From the NCBI GenBank assembly GCA_963825425.1, contig CAWGTF010000013.1, positions 310,001-374,000 on the forward strand: a stretch of 64,000 nucleotides of DNA, read 5' to 3'. Positions 27,034 to 36,179 of the stretch are shown here, piece after piece. The notes beneath the pieces are model-generated. The model was not told the DNA's origin, ran no database searches, and was given only the letters and a program-made list of their open reading frames with translations. The DNA is from PALSA-607 sp963825425 (GTDB taxonomy: Bacteria; Actinomycetota; Actinomycetes; Acidothermales; Acidothermaceae). Both the position numbers and the translations under genes were made by a program. How positions within the stretch are numbered: position 1 is the stretch's first letter; the number at the start of each line of letters is the position of its first letter.

Positions 27034-27618
27034 TCAGTCGGCCGCGTTGTTCAGTCGCCGCGTCGTGGACGGCGCGAACAGGCCGACCAGCCCCGCCAAT
27101 CCGCACACCGCGAGCGGAATGCCGACGAGCTCGCCTCCGTGCAGGATCGTGGTCACGCCGATCGGCGTCACGATGAGCTGCGTCAACACCGCCGGCGACC
27201 GTGCCCACCGCCGCACCCGGGCGAGTCCACGAACCACCAGGCCGAGTCCGATCGCGCCAGCCGCTGCCATGCCGACGACGGCCCACAGATCACCGGAGTC
27301 GAACGGTCGATGCCCCAAGAGCTTGTAGAACGACAAGCCAATAGCGGACGCCGCGAGCCCCAGCGCCTCGACACCGGTAGCGCTAACAGCAACCAGCAGC
27401 GGGACGCCGAGTGGTTCGGACTCGCCACCGCGGACGTGGGCGCTCGACTCGACACCCCAGACTTCGACACCCCAGACTTCGACACCCCAGACTTCGACAC
27501 CAGGCGAAGATAGCCGGTGTGCCGAACGCCGGGTGGTGCGGAGCGCGCCGACGAGCGGCGTACCCTTCGTAGATGCGAGCCCTGCTGGTTGCCAACCTGA
27601 ATGCAACCGCCATGACAC
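27034..27618 (-). CDS. Conserved membrane protein, start uncertain
   Basis: Predicted integral membrane protein with three to four hydrophobic segments (VPLLVAVSATGVEAL, WAVVGMAAAGAIGLGLV, LTQLIVTPIGVTTIL, GIPLAVCGLAGLVGLF). The membrane part is convincing, but the first 60 residues overlap the lipid kinase gene on the other strand and run through a 15-bp tandem repeat (VEVWG units). The real start may be further in or hidden by a frame change. It is convergent with sigF. No functional family recognised. Confidence 0.6.
   Translation of the reverse strand: MSWRLHSGWQPAGLASTKGTPLVGALRTTRRSAHRLSSPGVEVWGVEVWGVEVWGVESSAHVRGGESEPLGVPLLVAVSATGVEALGLAASAIGLSFYKLLGHRPFDSGDLWAVVGMAAAGAIGLGLVVRGLARVRRWARSPAVLTQLIVTPIGVTTILHGGELVGIPLAVCGLAGLVGLFAPSTTRRLNNAAD
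27451..27501. repeat. 15-bp tandem repeat, 3.4 copies
   Basis: Units GACACCCCAGACTTC at 27451, 27466 and 27481, plus a partial copy to 27501. Read on the minus strand they encode VEVWG repeats near the N-terminus of the membrane protein. Confidence 0.9.
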
Positions 27619-28505
27619 CGCGCAAGCGTGAGGTTATCGTCCGGGCGTTGGGCAGCGAACTCAAAGTCGACGTTGCTGAGACCGACGGCCGCGGGCACGC
27701 CGCCGATCTCGCGGCGCAGGCGCGCGCCGACCAATTCGACCTCGTGATCGCGGTCGGTGGCGACGGCACCGTCAACGAGGTCGTCACCGGCTTGCTGCGA
27801 GACGGGGTTGGACCCGACACTCCGCGCCTCGCGGTGGTCCCCGGCGGGAACGCGAATGTCTTCGCCCGCGCGCTCGGCCTGCCCTCCGAACCGATCGAAG
27901 CGACCGGCGCCGTCATCGAGCGGATTCGAGCCGGCCGGGAACGCCGGATCGGCTTGGGCCGGTTGACCACGGACGGCCTGGATCGGTGGTTCACGTTCTG
28001 TGCAGGTTTCGGACTCGACGCCGAGATCGTCCGCGAGGTCGAGCAGCGGCGCCGTGACGGCTCGAAGGCCACCCCCGCCTTGTTCATGCGCACCGGTCTG
28101 CGTCAGTTCTTCCGAACTGATCGCCGTCATCCGGCGCTCGCCCTCGAAACCCCAGGCTTGGATCCGGTCGAGAAGTTGTTCATGACGATCGTCACGAACA
28201 CCACGCCGTGGACCTACTTCGGCGACCGGCCACTCGAGCCCACACCTGACGCGTCCTTTGACACCGGACTCGACGCCTTCTCCCTGCGTCGGCTGGGCAC
28301 CGTTCGGACCGGCAACAACCTGCGGCGCCTGCTCGTCGGCGGCCCCACTCCGAGGGGGCGCAGGATCGTCACCCTGCACGACCTGCCCACCCTCACTTTG
28401 CGCACAACGCGCCCGATTCCGGTCGAAGTCGACGGCGAGTATCTCGGGGAGCACTCCGATCCGGTGCTCTACTCCGTGCCCGAGGCGCTCGCCGTCATCG
28501 CCTGA
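27573..28505 (+). CDS. Diacylglycerol kinase-family lipid kinase
   Basis: DgkB/YegS-type lipid kinase, 310 residues, ATG at 27573. The catalytic nucleotide loop VIAVGGDGTVNEVVTGL is followed by LAVVPGGNANVFARALGLP, both diagnostic. A late PIPVEVDGEYLGEHSDP completes the beta-sandwich domain. Phosphorylates diacylglycerol or a related lipid at the membrane inner face, recycling it into phospholipid synthesis. Intact. Confidence 0.93.
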   Translation: MRALLVANLNATAMTPRKREVIVRALGSELKVDVAETDGRGHAADLAAQARADQFDLVIAVGGDGTVNEVVTGLLRDGVGPDTPRLAVVPGGNANVFARALGLPSEPIEATGAVIERIRAGRERRIGLGRLTTDGLDRWFTFCAGFGLDAEIVREVEQRRRDGSKATPALFMRTGLRQFFRTDRRHPALALETPGLDPVEKLFMTIVTNTTPWTYFGDRPLEPTPDASFDTGLDAFSLRRLGTVRTGNNLRRLLVGGPTPRGRRIVTLHDLPTLTLRTTRPIPVEVDGEYLGEHSDPVLYSVPEALAVIA

Positions 28506-28600
28506 CGCTCCCCGAGGTCACAAGTCGCGAGTCGCCCGCTATCTCCCCTTAGCTGTGTCCTAAGACACGGTCACAAATAGCCACCCGGACGAAATAGACG

Positions 28601-28632
28601 AGGCGCGACCCTTGCGAAGGGGTCGGGCGCCT
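28601..28632 (+). terminator. Hairpin behind the lipid kinase gene
   Basis: Arms AGGCGCGACCC and GGGTCGGGCGCCT pair with a two-base bulge around a loop of about 8 bases, then a TA-rich GATTTAG follows. Reasonable intrinsic terminator for the lipid kinase gene. Confidence 0.5.
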
Positions 28633-28670
28633 GATTTAGTCGAGGGCGGAGCAGCGGTCGCGGGCAAGCT

Positions 28671-28686
28671 CGTGAACGTGTTCACA
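28671..28686. promoter_or_regulatory. CRP-type binding site upstream of whiB1
   Basis: CGTGAACGTGTTCACA differs from the CRP-family form TGTGA-N6-TCACA at one position and has perfect 6-bp arms (GTGAAC / GTTCAC). It lies about 254 bases before the whiB1 start. In Mycobacterium tuberculosis whiB1 is known to be controlled by the cAMP receptor protein Rv3676, so the position makes sense. Regulation here is inference. Confidence 0.65.
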
Positions 28687-28939
28687 AGGAAATGTTCTAA
28701 ACCCTCCCATTCCTGGGTAACGGCGTGGGTACTGCGACAAGACGGACACGTTTAGCGCTCGTTCAAATGACGCACAACTAGCCCAACGCATACCGAGCCA
28801 GACCCCGCCCGACCAATCAAGACCCGAACCGCCGCCTCACCACACCCCGCACTTGCGAACTGCTGTAAGTCTGAACTGCGTGCCCGACGAGTAGATGAGC
28901 GCGGGACTTGTCCCGCTGACTGCTGAGGAGATGGACCAC

Positions 28940-29191
28940 ATGGACTGGCGCCACCGCGCTGCTTGCCGTGACGAAGACCCGGAACTCTTCTTCCCGATCG
29001 GCAACACCGGCCCAGCCCTTCTCCAGATCGATCAGGCGAAGGCGGTCTGCCGGCGTTGCCCGGTAGCCGAACCCTGCATCGCCTGGGCGCTGGAGACTGG
29101 CCAGGATTCCGGCGTCTGGGGTGGCCTGTCAGAAGACGAACGGCGCGCTCTCAAGCGTCGCGGCGCTCGGCTGCGCCCACAGACCGTCTAG
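28940..29191 (+). CDS. whiB1: WhiB1-type [4Fe-4S] transcription factor
   Basis: Wbl-family protein of 83 residues. ATG at 28940 is chosen because GAGGAG ends 9 bases upstream and the product then begins MDWRHRAACRDEDPELFF as in WhiB1. The four cluster cysteines are in AACRDED, KAVCRRCPV and AEPCIAW; the GVWGGLSEDERRALKRR turn and basic tail bind sigma factor and DNA. In relatives it is a nitric-oxide-sensitive partner of the primary sigma factor. Followed by a convergent PdtaS-type kinase, a gene order also seen in mycobacteria. Confidence 0.95.
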   Translation: MDWRHRAACRDEDPELFFPIGNTGPALLQIDQAKAVCRRCPVAEPCIAWALETGQDSGVWGGLSEDERRALKRRGARLRPQTV

Positions 29192-29232
29192 TCCCCGTCC
29201 AGTCCCTCGCGCCGTCTCGTTCCGCGGCCCCT

Positions 29233-30705
29233 CTAGTCGCCGAGCTGTACTGGGATTCGTAGCGTCGCCACTGTGCCACCGCCCGGCCGCTCGCGGACGT
29301 CGAGGCGGCCCCGAAGGTCACCCTCCACCAGCGTCCTGACGATCTGCAGCCCCAGCCTTGGCGACGCGGACATCGAGAATCCAATGGGCAGCCCCTCCCC
29401 GTCGTCGGCGACCACGATCTCGAGTTCGTGATCAAGTCGGCGGGTGGACACCTCGACCACTCCGGACCGACCGCGCAGGCCGTGCTCGAGGGCGTTTTGG
29501 AGCAGCTCCGTCAAGACCATCGAGAGCGGGGTTGCCAGGCCTGCTGGCAGCTGCCCGAAGGTACCAACCCGTCTGGGTAGCGAGCCGGATTCCGCCGCTG
29601 AAACCTCACCCACCATCGCGATCAGGCGATCGGCCACCGGGTCGAAGTCGATCGGACCGTCGAGTGTCTGCGACAGCGTGTCGTGCACCAAGGCGATGGC
29701 TCGGACCCGCCGCACTGCCTCCTCGAGTGCAGCACGCGCCTCCGGGATGTCCAACCGGCGGGCCTGCAGCCGCAACAGGGCAGCGACGGTCTGCAGGTTG
29801 TTCTTGACCCGGTGATGAATCTCGCGGATCGTCGCGTCCTTGCTCACCAATGCGCGTTCGCGCCGCCGCAACTCGGTCACGTCGCGGAGCAGCACCAAGG
29901 TGCCGACCCTCTCGCCGCCGGGCAGCAGCGGAATCGTTCGCAGCCGCAGGACGACGCCGCGCGCTTCGACCTCGACGTCTGATTCACGGCCTGACAGGCC
30001 GCTGACCAGCCAGCCGATGGGCTCGTCGATGAGGCCGACCGGGGGTGCCAGCGTCGCGGTCGTCTCACCGAGATCGATACCGACGACATCGCCCGTCAAC
30101 CCGAGGCGCCGATAGGCCGAAACCGCGTTCGGGCTCGCGTACGTCACCAGCCCGTCGGCGTCCAGACGAAGCAAACCGTCACCCGCACGAGGCGAACTGT
30201 CTGAATCGACCTGCCCGCCCGGAAAGGGGAAGCGGCCTTCGGCCACCATTCGTGCGAGGTCGGCCGCGCTGGCCAGGTAGGTCAGCTCGAGCCGGCTCGG
30301 CGTTCGGGCGGTCGCCAGGTTCGTATGCCGGGCGACCACGGCGATGACTCGGTCATCGCGTCGAACCGGGATCGTCTCCTCGCGGACCGGAATCCCTTCG
30401 CCCCACTCGGGATCGCCCTCGCGGCAGATGCGGCCCTCACGCCACGCGCGATCGACCAGGATCCGTTTGCCGTCCGCGATCCGCTGGCCGACTTTGTCTT
30501 CGACGTACGCCGTTTGGGCCGTCACTGGCCTGATCTGGGCGACCGCGATGAACCCGGGCGGGTCGGCGGTGCGGACCCACAACAGCAAATCGGCGAACGA
30601 CAGATCCGCGAGGAGCTGCCATTCGCCGACAAGCAGGTGGAGCCAGTCAAGGTCGTCGTCCGCCAACGACGTGTTGCGCCGGACGAGGTCGACCAGATCC
30701 GGCAC
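29233..30705 (-). CDS. pdtaS: PdtaS-like sensor histidine kinase
   Basis: Soluble histidine kinase of 490 residues. N-terminal GAF-like domain (to about 170), PAS-like domain (about 185-290), then a HisKA_2 dimerisation domain with the phospho-acceptor His in IREIHHRVKNNLQTVAALL, and an HATPase with N-box LLQNALEHG and G-box VADDGEGLPIG. The architecture and position next to whiB1 match PdtaS, which phosphorylates the ANTAR antiterminator PdtaR. No pdtaR gene is in the window. Confidence 0.9.
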   Translation of the reverse strand: MPDLVDLVRRNTSLADDDLDWLHLLVGEWQLLADLSFADLLLWVRTADPPGFIAVAQIRPVTAQTAYVEDKVGQRIADGKRILVDRAWREGRICREGDPEWGEGIPVREETIPVRRDDRVIAVVARHTNLATARTPSRLELTYLASAADLARMVAEGRFPFPGGQVDSDSSPRAGDGLLRLDADGLVTYASPNAVSAYRRLGLTGDVVGIDLGETTATLAPPVGLIDEPIGWLVSGLSGRESDVEVEARGVVLRLRTIPLLPGGERVGTLVLLRDVTELRRRERALVSKDATIREIHHRVKNNLQTVAALLRLQARRLDIPEARAALEEAVRRVRAIALVHDTLSQTLDGPIDFDPVADRLIAMVGEVSAAESGSLPRRVGTFGQLPAGLATPLSMVLTELLQNALEHGLRGRSGVVEVSTRRLDHELEIVVADDGEGLPIGFSMSASPRLGLQIVRTLVEGDLRGRLDVRERPGGGTVATLRIPVQLGD

Positions 30706-30761
30706 AGCGAGACGACCGGTGCCCTGGCCGAACAGCGGACCTAGTCGGGAGCCGGAGGCGT

Positions 30762-31844
<1,083 letters not shown>

Positions 31845-31957
31845 CAGTGGGGCTCCTCGAAGACGTGGCGAGTCATGTGCTGCGGGACTGCAACCGATCG
31901 CACTCCTGCGCGCGATGGTACCTGCGGGGGTTAGAACATCCTTAACGGAGGGTGTCA

Positions 31958-32889
31958 TTAGTCCCGCGCGTCGGCAAGACTAACGGCGTATCTGACCTGA
32001 CCTGCCGCGGCCCGCAAGGCGTCTTCTGCCCGTTTTGTGGAGACTCCGGCGAGCAATGCAACGACCGCAACCTTCGCGTTGCCTCCTGCCTCGTCCAACA
32101 CATGGGCGGCCCGAACGTCATCAACCCCAGTCGCCTGGACGACGACGCGCAGCCTCCGGCGTCGCAGTTTGGCGTTGTCGGCCACGGCATCGATCATCAA
32201 ATTCCCATATGTGGCGCCCAATCGGACCATCACCAAGGTCGAGATCGCGTTGAGTACGCACTTCTGCGCGCTGCCCGCCTTCAGCCTGGTCGACCCGGCG
32301 ACGATCTCAGCGCCGGTCGGGACCTCGATGGCCAGGTCGCTCACGGCACCCAGCTCCGAACCCGCCGCGCACGCAAAGCCGATGGTCAGTGAGCCTGCTG
32401 CGCGACCTGCAGCGATTCCGCCTAGCACGTATGGCGTGCGGCCGCTCGCGCTGATGCCGAGCACCACGTCGTCCGCTGTTGGCCTGAGGATCCCGACTTC
32501 GGCCTCGCCCGCGCTCTCGGTCGTCCTCGTGGTACTCACGGCCCTCCGTGAACGCCGTCGACGCCACCGGCGAGTACGACGACCACTCGGCCGTGCAGGC
32601 CGTACGAGGGCCCAATCTCCGCGGCGTCGACCGCAGCCAGCCGACCTCCGGTGCCGGCCCCGACGTAGATGAGCCGCCCGCCTGCTCTCATCCGGTCCGC
32701 GATCGCGTCGACGGCGACCGCGATCGAGGCAGCCGCATCGCGCACGGCTGCGGCGACGCTCAGTTGGTCGTCGACGAAAAGCCGCACGCTGTCGATCGTG
32801 GTCCAAAGGTCGAGTTCGGTCAGTTCGGGCCGGATCGCTTCGGTACTCAGAGCATCGAACACTGCAGGGTCGCCCTCAACGGGTAGCAC
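31958..32889 (-). CDS. murQ: N-acetylmuramic acid 6-phosphate etherase (frameshifted)
   Basis: MurQ cleaves the lactyl ether of MurNAc-6-P to GlcNAc-6-P during wall recycling. GTG at 32889 after GGAGAGGCAGG. N-terminal part: LSTEAIRPELTELDLW and GGRLIYVGAGTGGRLAAVDAAE, the sugar-phosphate loop. Two +1 changes between about 32500 and 32560 damage the catalytic loop region, after which DDVVLGISASGRTPYVLGGI, GSTRLKAGSAQK and LRVVVQATGV follow to a stop at 31958. The damaged stretch still shows YHEDDRE in the intermediate frame, where the family has its catalytic acidic residues. The divergent nagA and a dre operator sit upstream. Confidence 0.88.
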
Positions 32890-32908
32890 GCTCCCTGCCT
32901 CTCCTGGC

Positions 32909-32930
32909 ACTATTGGTCTGGACCAATAGT
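32909..32930. promoter_or_regulatory. DasR/NagR-type dre operator between murQ and nagA
   Basis: A 22-bp palindrome with 10-bp perfect arms around TG; its core ATTGGTCTGGACCAAT matches the dre/YvoA form (ATTGGTNTAGACCAnT-like). It sits 20 bases from the murQ start and 64 bases from nagA, so one DasR dimer could repress both. Confidence 0.85.
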
Positions 32931-32994
32931 CGCCGAAATCTAGACCGACGCCCGACTCGCCAACGCGGGTTCTCCGCAGCGAAAGGATCCAGGT

Positions 32995-34170
32995 GTGGCC
33001 ATCATCTCCGCCCCGCGACTGCTGGTCGAGGGCGCGCTGATCGGACCAGCCGCCGTCGTCGTCGACGGTGCCCGGATCGTCGACGTCATCGAAGGCCGAC
33101 CACCGGCGGCTATCGACCACGTCGCCTTCGACAGCGGAATTCTCTCCCCCGGCCTCATCGACCTCCAGATCAACGGTTGCTTCGGCGTCGACTTTGTACG
33201 CGCGACAGACGACGAGTGGGAGATGGTCGCGCGAGCGCTGCCTAGCGTTGGCGTCACCGCGTTCCAGCCGACGTACATCACGAATCCGATCCCGGCCCTC
33301 GTTGCCGGGTTGCGCCGCTTCGCGGCGGTGCGGCCTCGCCTGGACGAAGCGGCGGGAGCACATGCGCTAGGCGTCCACGTCGAGGGCCCCTTCCTGTCGC
33401 ACCGGCGCAGGGGCGTGCACGACCTGCAGTTCATGGTTGAACCGGATGCCGCCAACCTCGACGCGTTGCTTGCGGATCCCACGGCAACCGCGCAGATCAC
33501 CATGCTCACCCTGGCTCCCGAGCTTCCAGGCGCCCTTGAGGCGATTCGCAGGCTGGCCGCCACGGGCATCGTGGTGTCGGTCGGGCACTCCGACGCCACG
33601 GGCGCGCAGATCCACGAGGCGGTCGTTGCGGGCGCTCGAATGGTGACGCACATCTTCAACGCGCAACGTGGCTTCGACCACCGGGAGCCCGGTGTGTCAG
33701 GCCAGGCGCTGTACGAACAAGCCATGACCATCGGACTCATCGCCGACTTCGAGCACGTCTCGCCGGAAGCGTGCGCCATCACGCTGAACGCCGCACCGGG
33801 CCGAGTGGCGCTCGTCACCGACGCGGTCGCACCCGCCGGCATGCCGCCCGGCACCTACGAGCTGGGGGGCCAGCAGATCGCGATCGCGAGCGGGGTGGCG
33901 GTCGCGCGCAATCTCGACGGGACCGTGGCCGGCGCGGCGACCTTCCTTGACCAGGCGGTCCGCAACCTGGTCGGCTTCGGTCGCGACATCGCCGAGGTCC
34001 TGTCCGCAGCCACCACCGTGCCGGCAAATGCGATGCAGCGGCCCGACTTGGGCCGGCTAGCACCCGGTGCACACGCCGACCTTGTGTGGTGGAACGACGA
34101 TGTGCGGCCAGCGCGCACCTGGGTCGACGGGGTGCCCGTCTACGACGCGAGCGCTACCAGGTTTTGGTGA
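32995..34170 (+). CDS. nagA: N-acetylglucosamine-6-phosphate deacetylase
   Basis: Amidohydrolase-fold deacetylase, 391 residues, GTG at 32995. Family blocks: LSPGLIDLQINGCFGVDF, metal ligand Glu in GVHVEGPFLSHRRRG, His in VSVGHSDATGAQI, VTHIFNAQRGFDHREP and catalytic Asp in LVTDAVAPAGMPPG; late TTVPANAMQRPDLGRLAPG. Converts GlcNAc-6-P to GlcN-6-P, taking the product of MurQ. Overlaps the convergent SIS-protein gene by 17 bases at its 3' end. Confidence 0.95.
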   Translation: MAIISAPRLLVEGALIGPAAVVVDGARIVDVIEGRPPAAIDHVAFDSGILSPGLIDLQINGCFGVDFVRATDDEWEMVARALPSVGVTAFQPTYITNPIPALVAGLRRFAAVRPRLDEAAGAHALGVHVEGPFLSHRRRGVHDLQFMVEPDAANLDALLADPTATAQITMLTLAPELPGALEAIRRLAATGIVVSVGHSDATGAQIHEAVVAGARMVTHIFNAQRGFDHREPGVSGQALYEQAMTIGLIADFEHVSPEACAITLNAAPGRVALVTDAVAPAGMPPGTYELGGQQIAIASGVAVARNLDGTVAGAATFLDQAVRNLVGFGRDIAEVLSAATTVPANAMQRPDLGRLAPGAHADLVWWNDDVRPARTWVDGVPVYDASATRFW

Positions 34171-35200
34171 TCTTGCGCAGGCCGCGGGGGGCGTCGGGAT
34201 CGACACCGCGGACAACCGCAAGCTCGCGCGCGAGCATCTGCAGCGGGATGATCTCGACCAACGGGGACAGCTCCTCGGGCAACCCGGCCGGCAATCGCAA
34301 AGCCGCCTTTTGCGATGCCGAATCACGCAGACCCGAACCGACGATCGCGAGGGCCGTCTCGAGCTCGGCAAGCCGGTCGAGGACGGGTTGCATCGCCGTC
34401 CCGCCGATTCCGTCGGCCGCGATCGCGATGACGGCGCTGTCGCGCTGCAGCATCGCCATGGGCCCGTGCAACAAGTCGGCACCCGAAAACGCCTGGGCCG
34501 ACATGTAGCTGGTCTCCATGAGCTTCAGTGCCGCCTCGCGGGCCGTCGGGTACGAGTAGCCGCGACCGGTGACCACCAAGCGCTCGACGCCCTCGAGTCG
34601 TCGCGCCACCGCAGCTACCTGCTCGGTGTCAGTCACCACGACCTGTGCCGCCTCGACGATTCCACGCGCGGGCGAACCATCGCCGCCGCGCAAAGCATCG
34701 ACGAGCAAGTACAGCGACAGCAGCTCGGCGGTGTAGCTCTTCGTCGCGGCGACGGCTTCTTCGGGACCGGCGAGGACGTCGATGTGCAACCGCGCCGCGG
34801 CGGCCAATGCAGAGGTCGGTGCGTTCGTGACGGCGAGCGTCAGCGCTCCACATTGGCCGGCCGCCGTGAGTGACTCGACCAGGTCGGGTGACCCTCCCGA
34901 TTGGCTGACCGCAACGAAGAGGACATCGCGAAGATCAGGCCGCGCACCGTAGGCCGTCAGGGTCGACGGTGAAGCGAGCCCGGCCGGTAGGCCAAGAACG
35001 ATCTCGACGAGGTACTTCGCATACAGGGCCGCATGGTCGCTCGTGCCGCGTGCCGCGAGCACCACGAATCTGATTCCGGCAGCAGCAACGTCCGCCGCCA
35101 CCGCCGCGATGTCGGCTCGCCCGCGCGAGAGGATCCGGTCGAACATCGCCGGCTGTTCGGCGATCTCGCGCGCCATCAGCCGGCCGGGTTCCGTTGTCAC
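34154..35200 (-). CDS. SIS-domain amino-sugar deaminase/isomerase (NagB-II-like)
   Basis: Double-SIS protein of 348 residues like the isomerase half of GlmS. GTG at 35200 with GAGGA upstream. N-terminal LMAREIAEQPAMFDRIL, first SIS loop FVVLAARGTSDHAA, phosphosugar-binding VAVSQSGGSPDLVESL, AATKSYTAELL, second SIS VVTGRGYSYPTAREAALK and GADLLHGPMAM, ending RGLRKITKTW. No glutaminase domain, so a catabolic GlcN-6-P deaminase is likely, completing MurQ-NagA-deaminase. Two dre-like sites lie just upstream, shared with dasR. Confidence 0.88.
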   Translation of the reverse strand: MTTEPGRLMAREIAEQPAMFDRILSRGRADIAAVAADVAAAGIRFVVLAARGTSDHAALYAKYLVEIVLGLPAGLASPSTLTAYGARPDLRDVLFVAVSQSGGSPDLVESLTAAGQCGALTLAVTNAPTSALAAAARLHIDVLAGPEEAVAATKSYTAELLSLYLLVDALRGGDGSPARGIVEAAQVVVTDTEQVAAVARRLEGVERLVVTGRGYSYPTAREAALKLMETSYMSAQAFSGADLLHGPMAMLQRDSAVIAIAADGIGGTAMQPVLDRLAELETALAIVGSGLRDSASQKAALRLPAGLPEELSPLVEIIPLQMLARELAVVRGVDPDAPRGLRKITKTW

Positions 35201-35241
35201 TAGGTCCTCGCTCGCTCGATAACCAGCGCCTCGCGCCAGCG

Positions 35242-35279
35242 ATTGGTGTAGACCACTTCGTAAGTTGGCATAGACCACT
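35242..35279. promoter_or_regulatory. Two dre-like operators between SIS gene and dasR
   Basis: ATTGGTGTAGACCACT (35242-35257) and the weaker GTTGGCATAGACCACT (35264-35279) both fit the dre form, spaced 22 bp apart. They lie 42-79 bases upstream of the SIS start and about 140 bases upstream of dasR. Confidence 0.82.
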
Positions 35280-35418
35280 TGCAGTGTCAAGGTCAGACCC
35301 CGCTTGGTGCAACGCTGACCGTCTCGTACTCTCATCCCGGAATCGGCGTGCGTCGAGCCGATCGGCAGTCCCGCCCGATCCGCCCGGACCGGTCTACCAC
35401 TGCGAGGTTGAGACCAAC

Positions 35419-36175
35419 GTGCCGGCAAGACCGGAAACCCTCGACGAATCACCGAACGGCGAGCCGCGGGTGCCGAAGTACTACCTGCTCAAACAGCATC
35501 TGCTCGACATGACGCGCACGCTGCCCCCGGGGAGCCCGGTGCCACCGGAGCGGACGCTCAGCGTCGACTTCGCGCACGTCGCGCACGACTGTTCGACAGG
35601 CCCTCCAGGAGCTCGTGGTCGAGGGGCGACTGGAGCGGATCCAGGGCAAGGGCACCTTCGTCGCCAAGCCGAAGGTTGCGCAGGAACTGCGTCTGACGAG
35701 CTACACGGAGGACATGCGAGCGCAGGGCCTCGAACCGACATCGACGCTGCTCGAGATCGGCTACGTCCTCGCCGACGAGATCCTCGCCGAGCGGCTCGCG
35801 ATCAAGCGGAACGCGCGCGTCCTTCGCATCGAGCGGCTTCGGCTCGCGAACGGCGAGCCCATGGCGATCGAGACCACGCACCTCGCGGGTCAGCGGTACC
35901 CCGGCCTTCGGCGGCTGCTCGCCCGCTCGACGTCGTTGTACGCGGTACTGGCGCAGGAATACGGCATCGAGTTGCTCGACGCAGAAGAGACCATTGAGAC
36001 GGTGCCGGCCCCGCCCCGCGAGGCATATCTTCTTGGCACCGACGTCGGGCTGCCGTTGCTCCTACTGAGCCGCCACAGCCGCGATTCCGCCGGCCACCCG
36101 ATCGAGTACGTGCGATCGCTCTATCGAGGGGATCGGTACAAGTTCGTCGCCCACCTGCAACGTCCGACGAGCTGA
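35419..36175 (+). CDS. dasR: DasR-type GntR/HutC regulator (frameshifted in HTH)
   Basis: Amino-sugar-responsive repressor. GTG at 35419; VPKYYLLKQHLLDMTRTL then PPERTLSVDFAH matches DasR closely. A single extra base near 35577-35580 breaks the winged helix: with it removed the frame reads SRTTVRQALQELVVEGRL and continues RIQGKGTFVAKPKV. The UTRA effector domain is intact (LTSYTEDMRAQGLEPTS, RVLRIERLRLANGEPM, EYVRSLYRGDRYKFVA). It should bind the three dre-like sites in this cluster and be released by GlcN-6-P or GlcNAc-6-P. Confidence 0.9.
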
Positions 36176-36179
36176 ACCC

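Larger units (their letters stand above)
28506..28939. other. 434-bp intergenic region upstream of whiB1
   Basis: This non-coding stretch holds, in order, a short palindrome GTGTC-CTAA-GACAC (28555-28568), a hairpin that probably terminates the lipid kinase transcript (28601-28632) and a CRP-type site (28671-28686). About 250 bases without any plausible ORF then lead to whiB1, so a long 5' untranslated region is likely. Confidence 0.6.
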
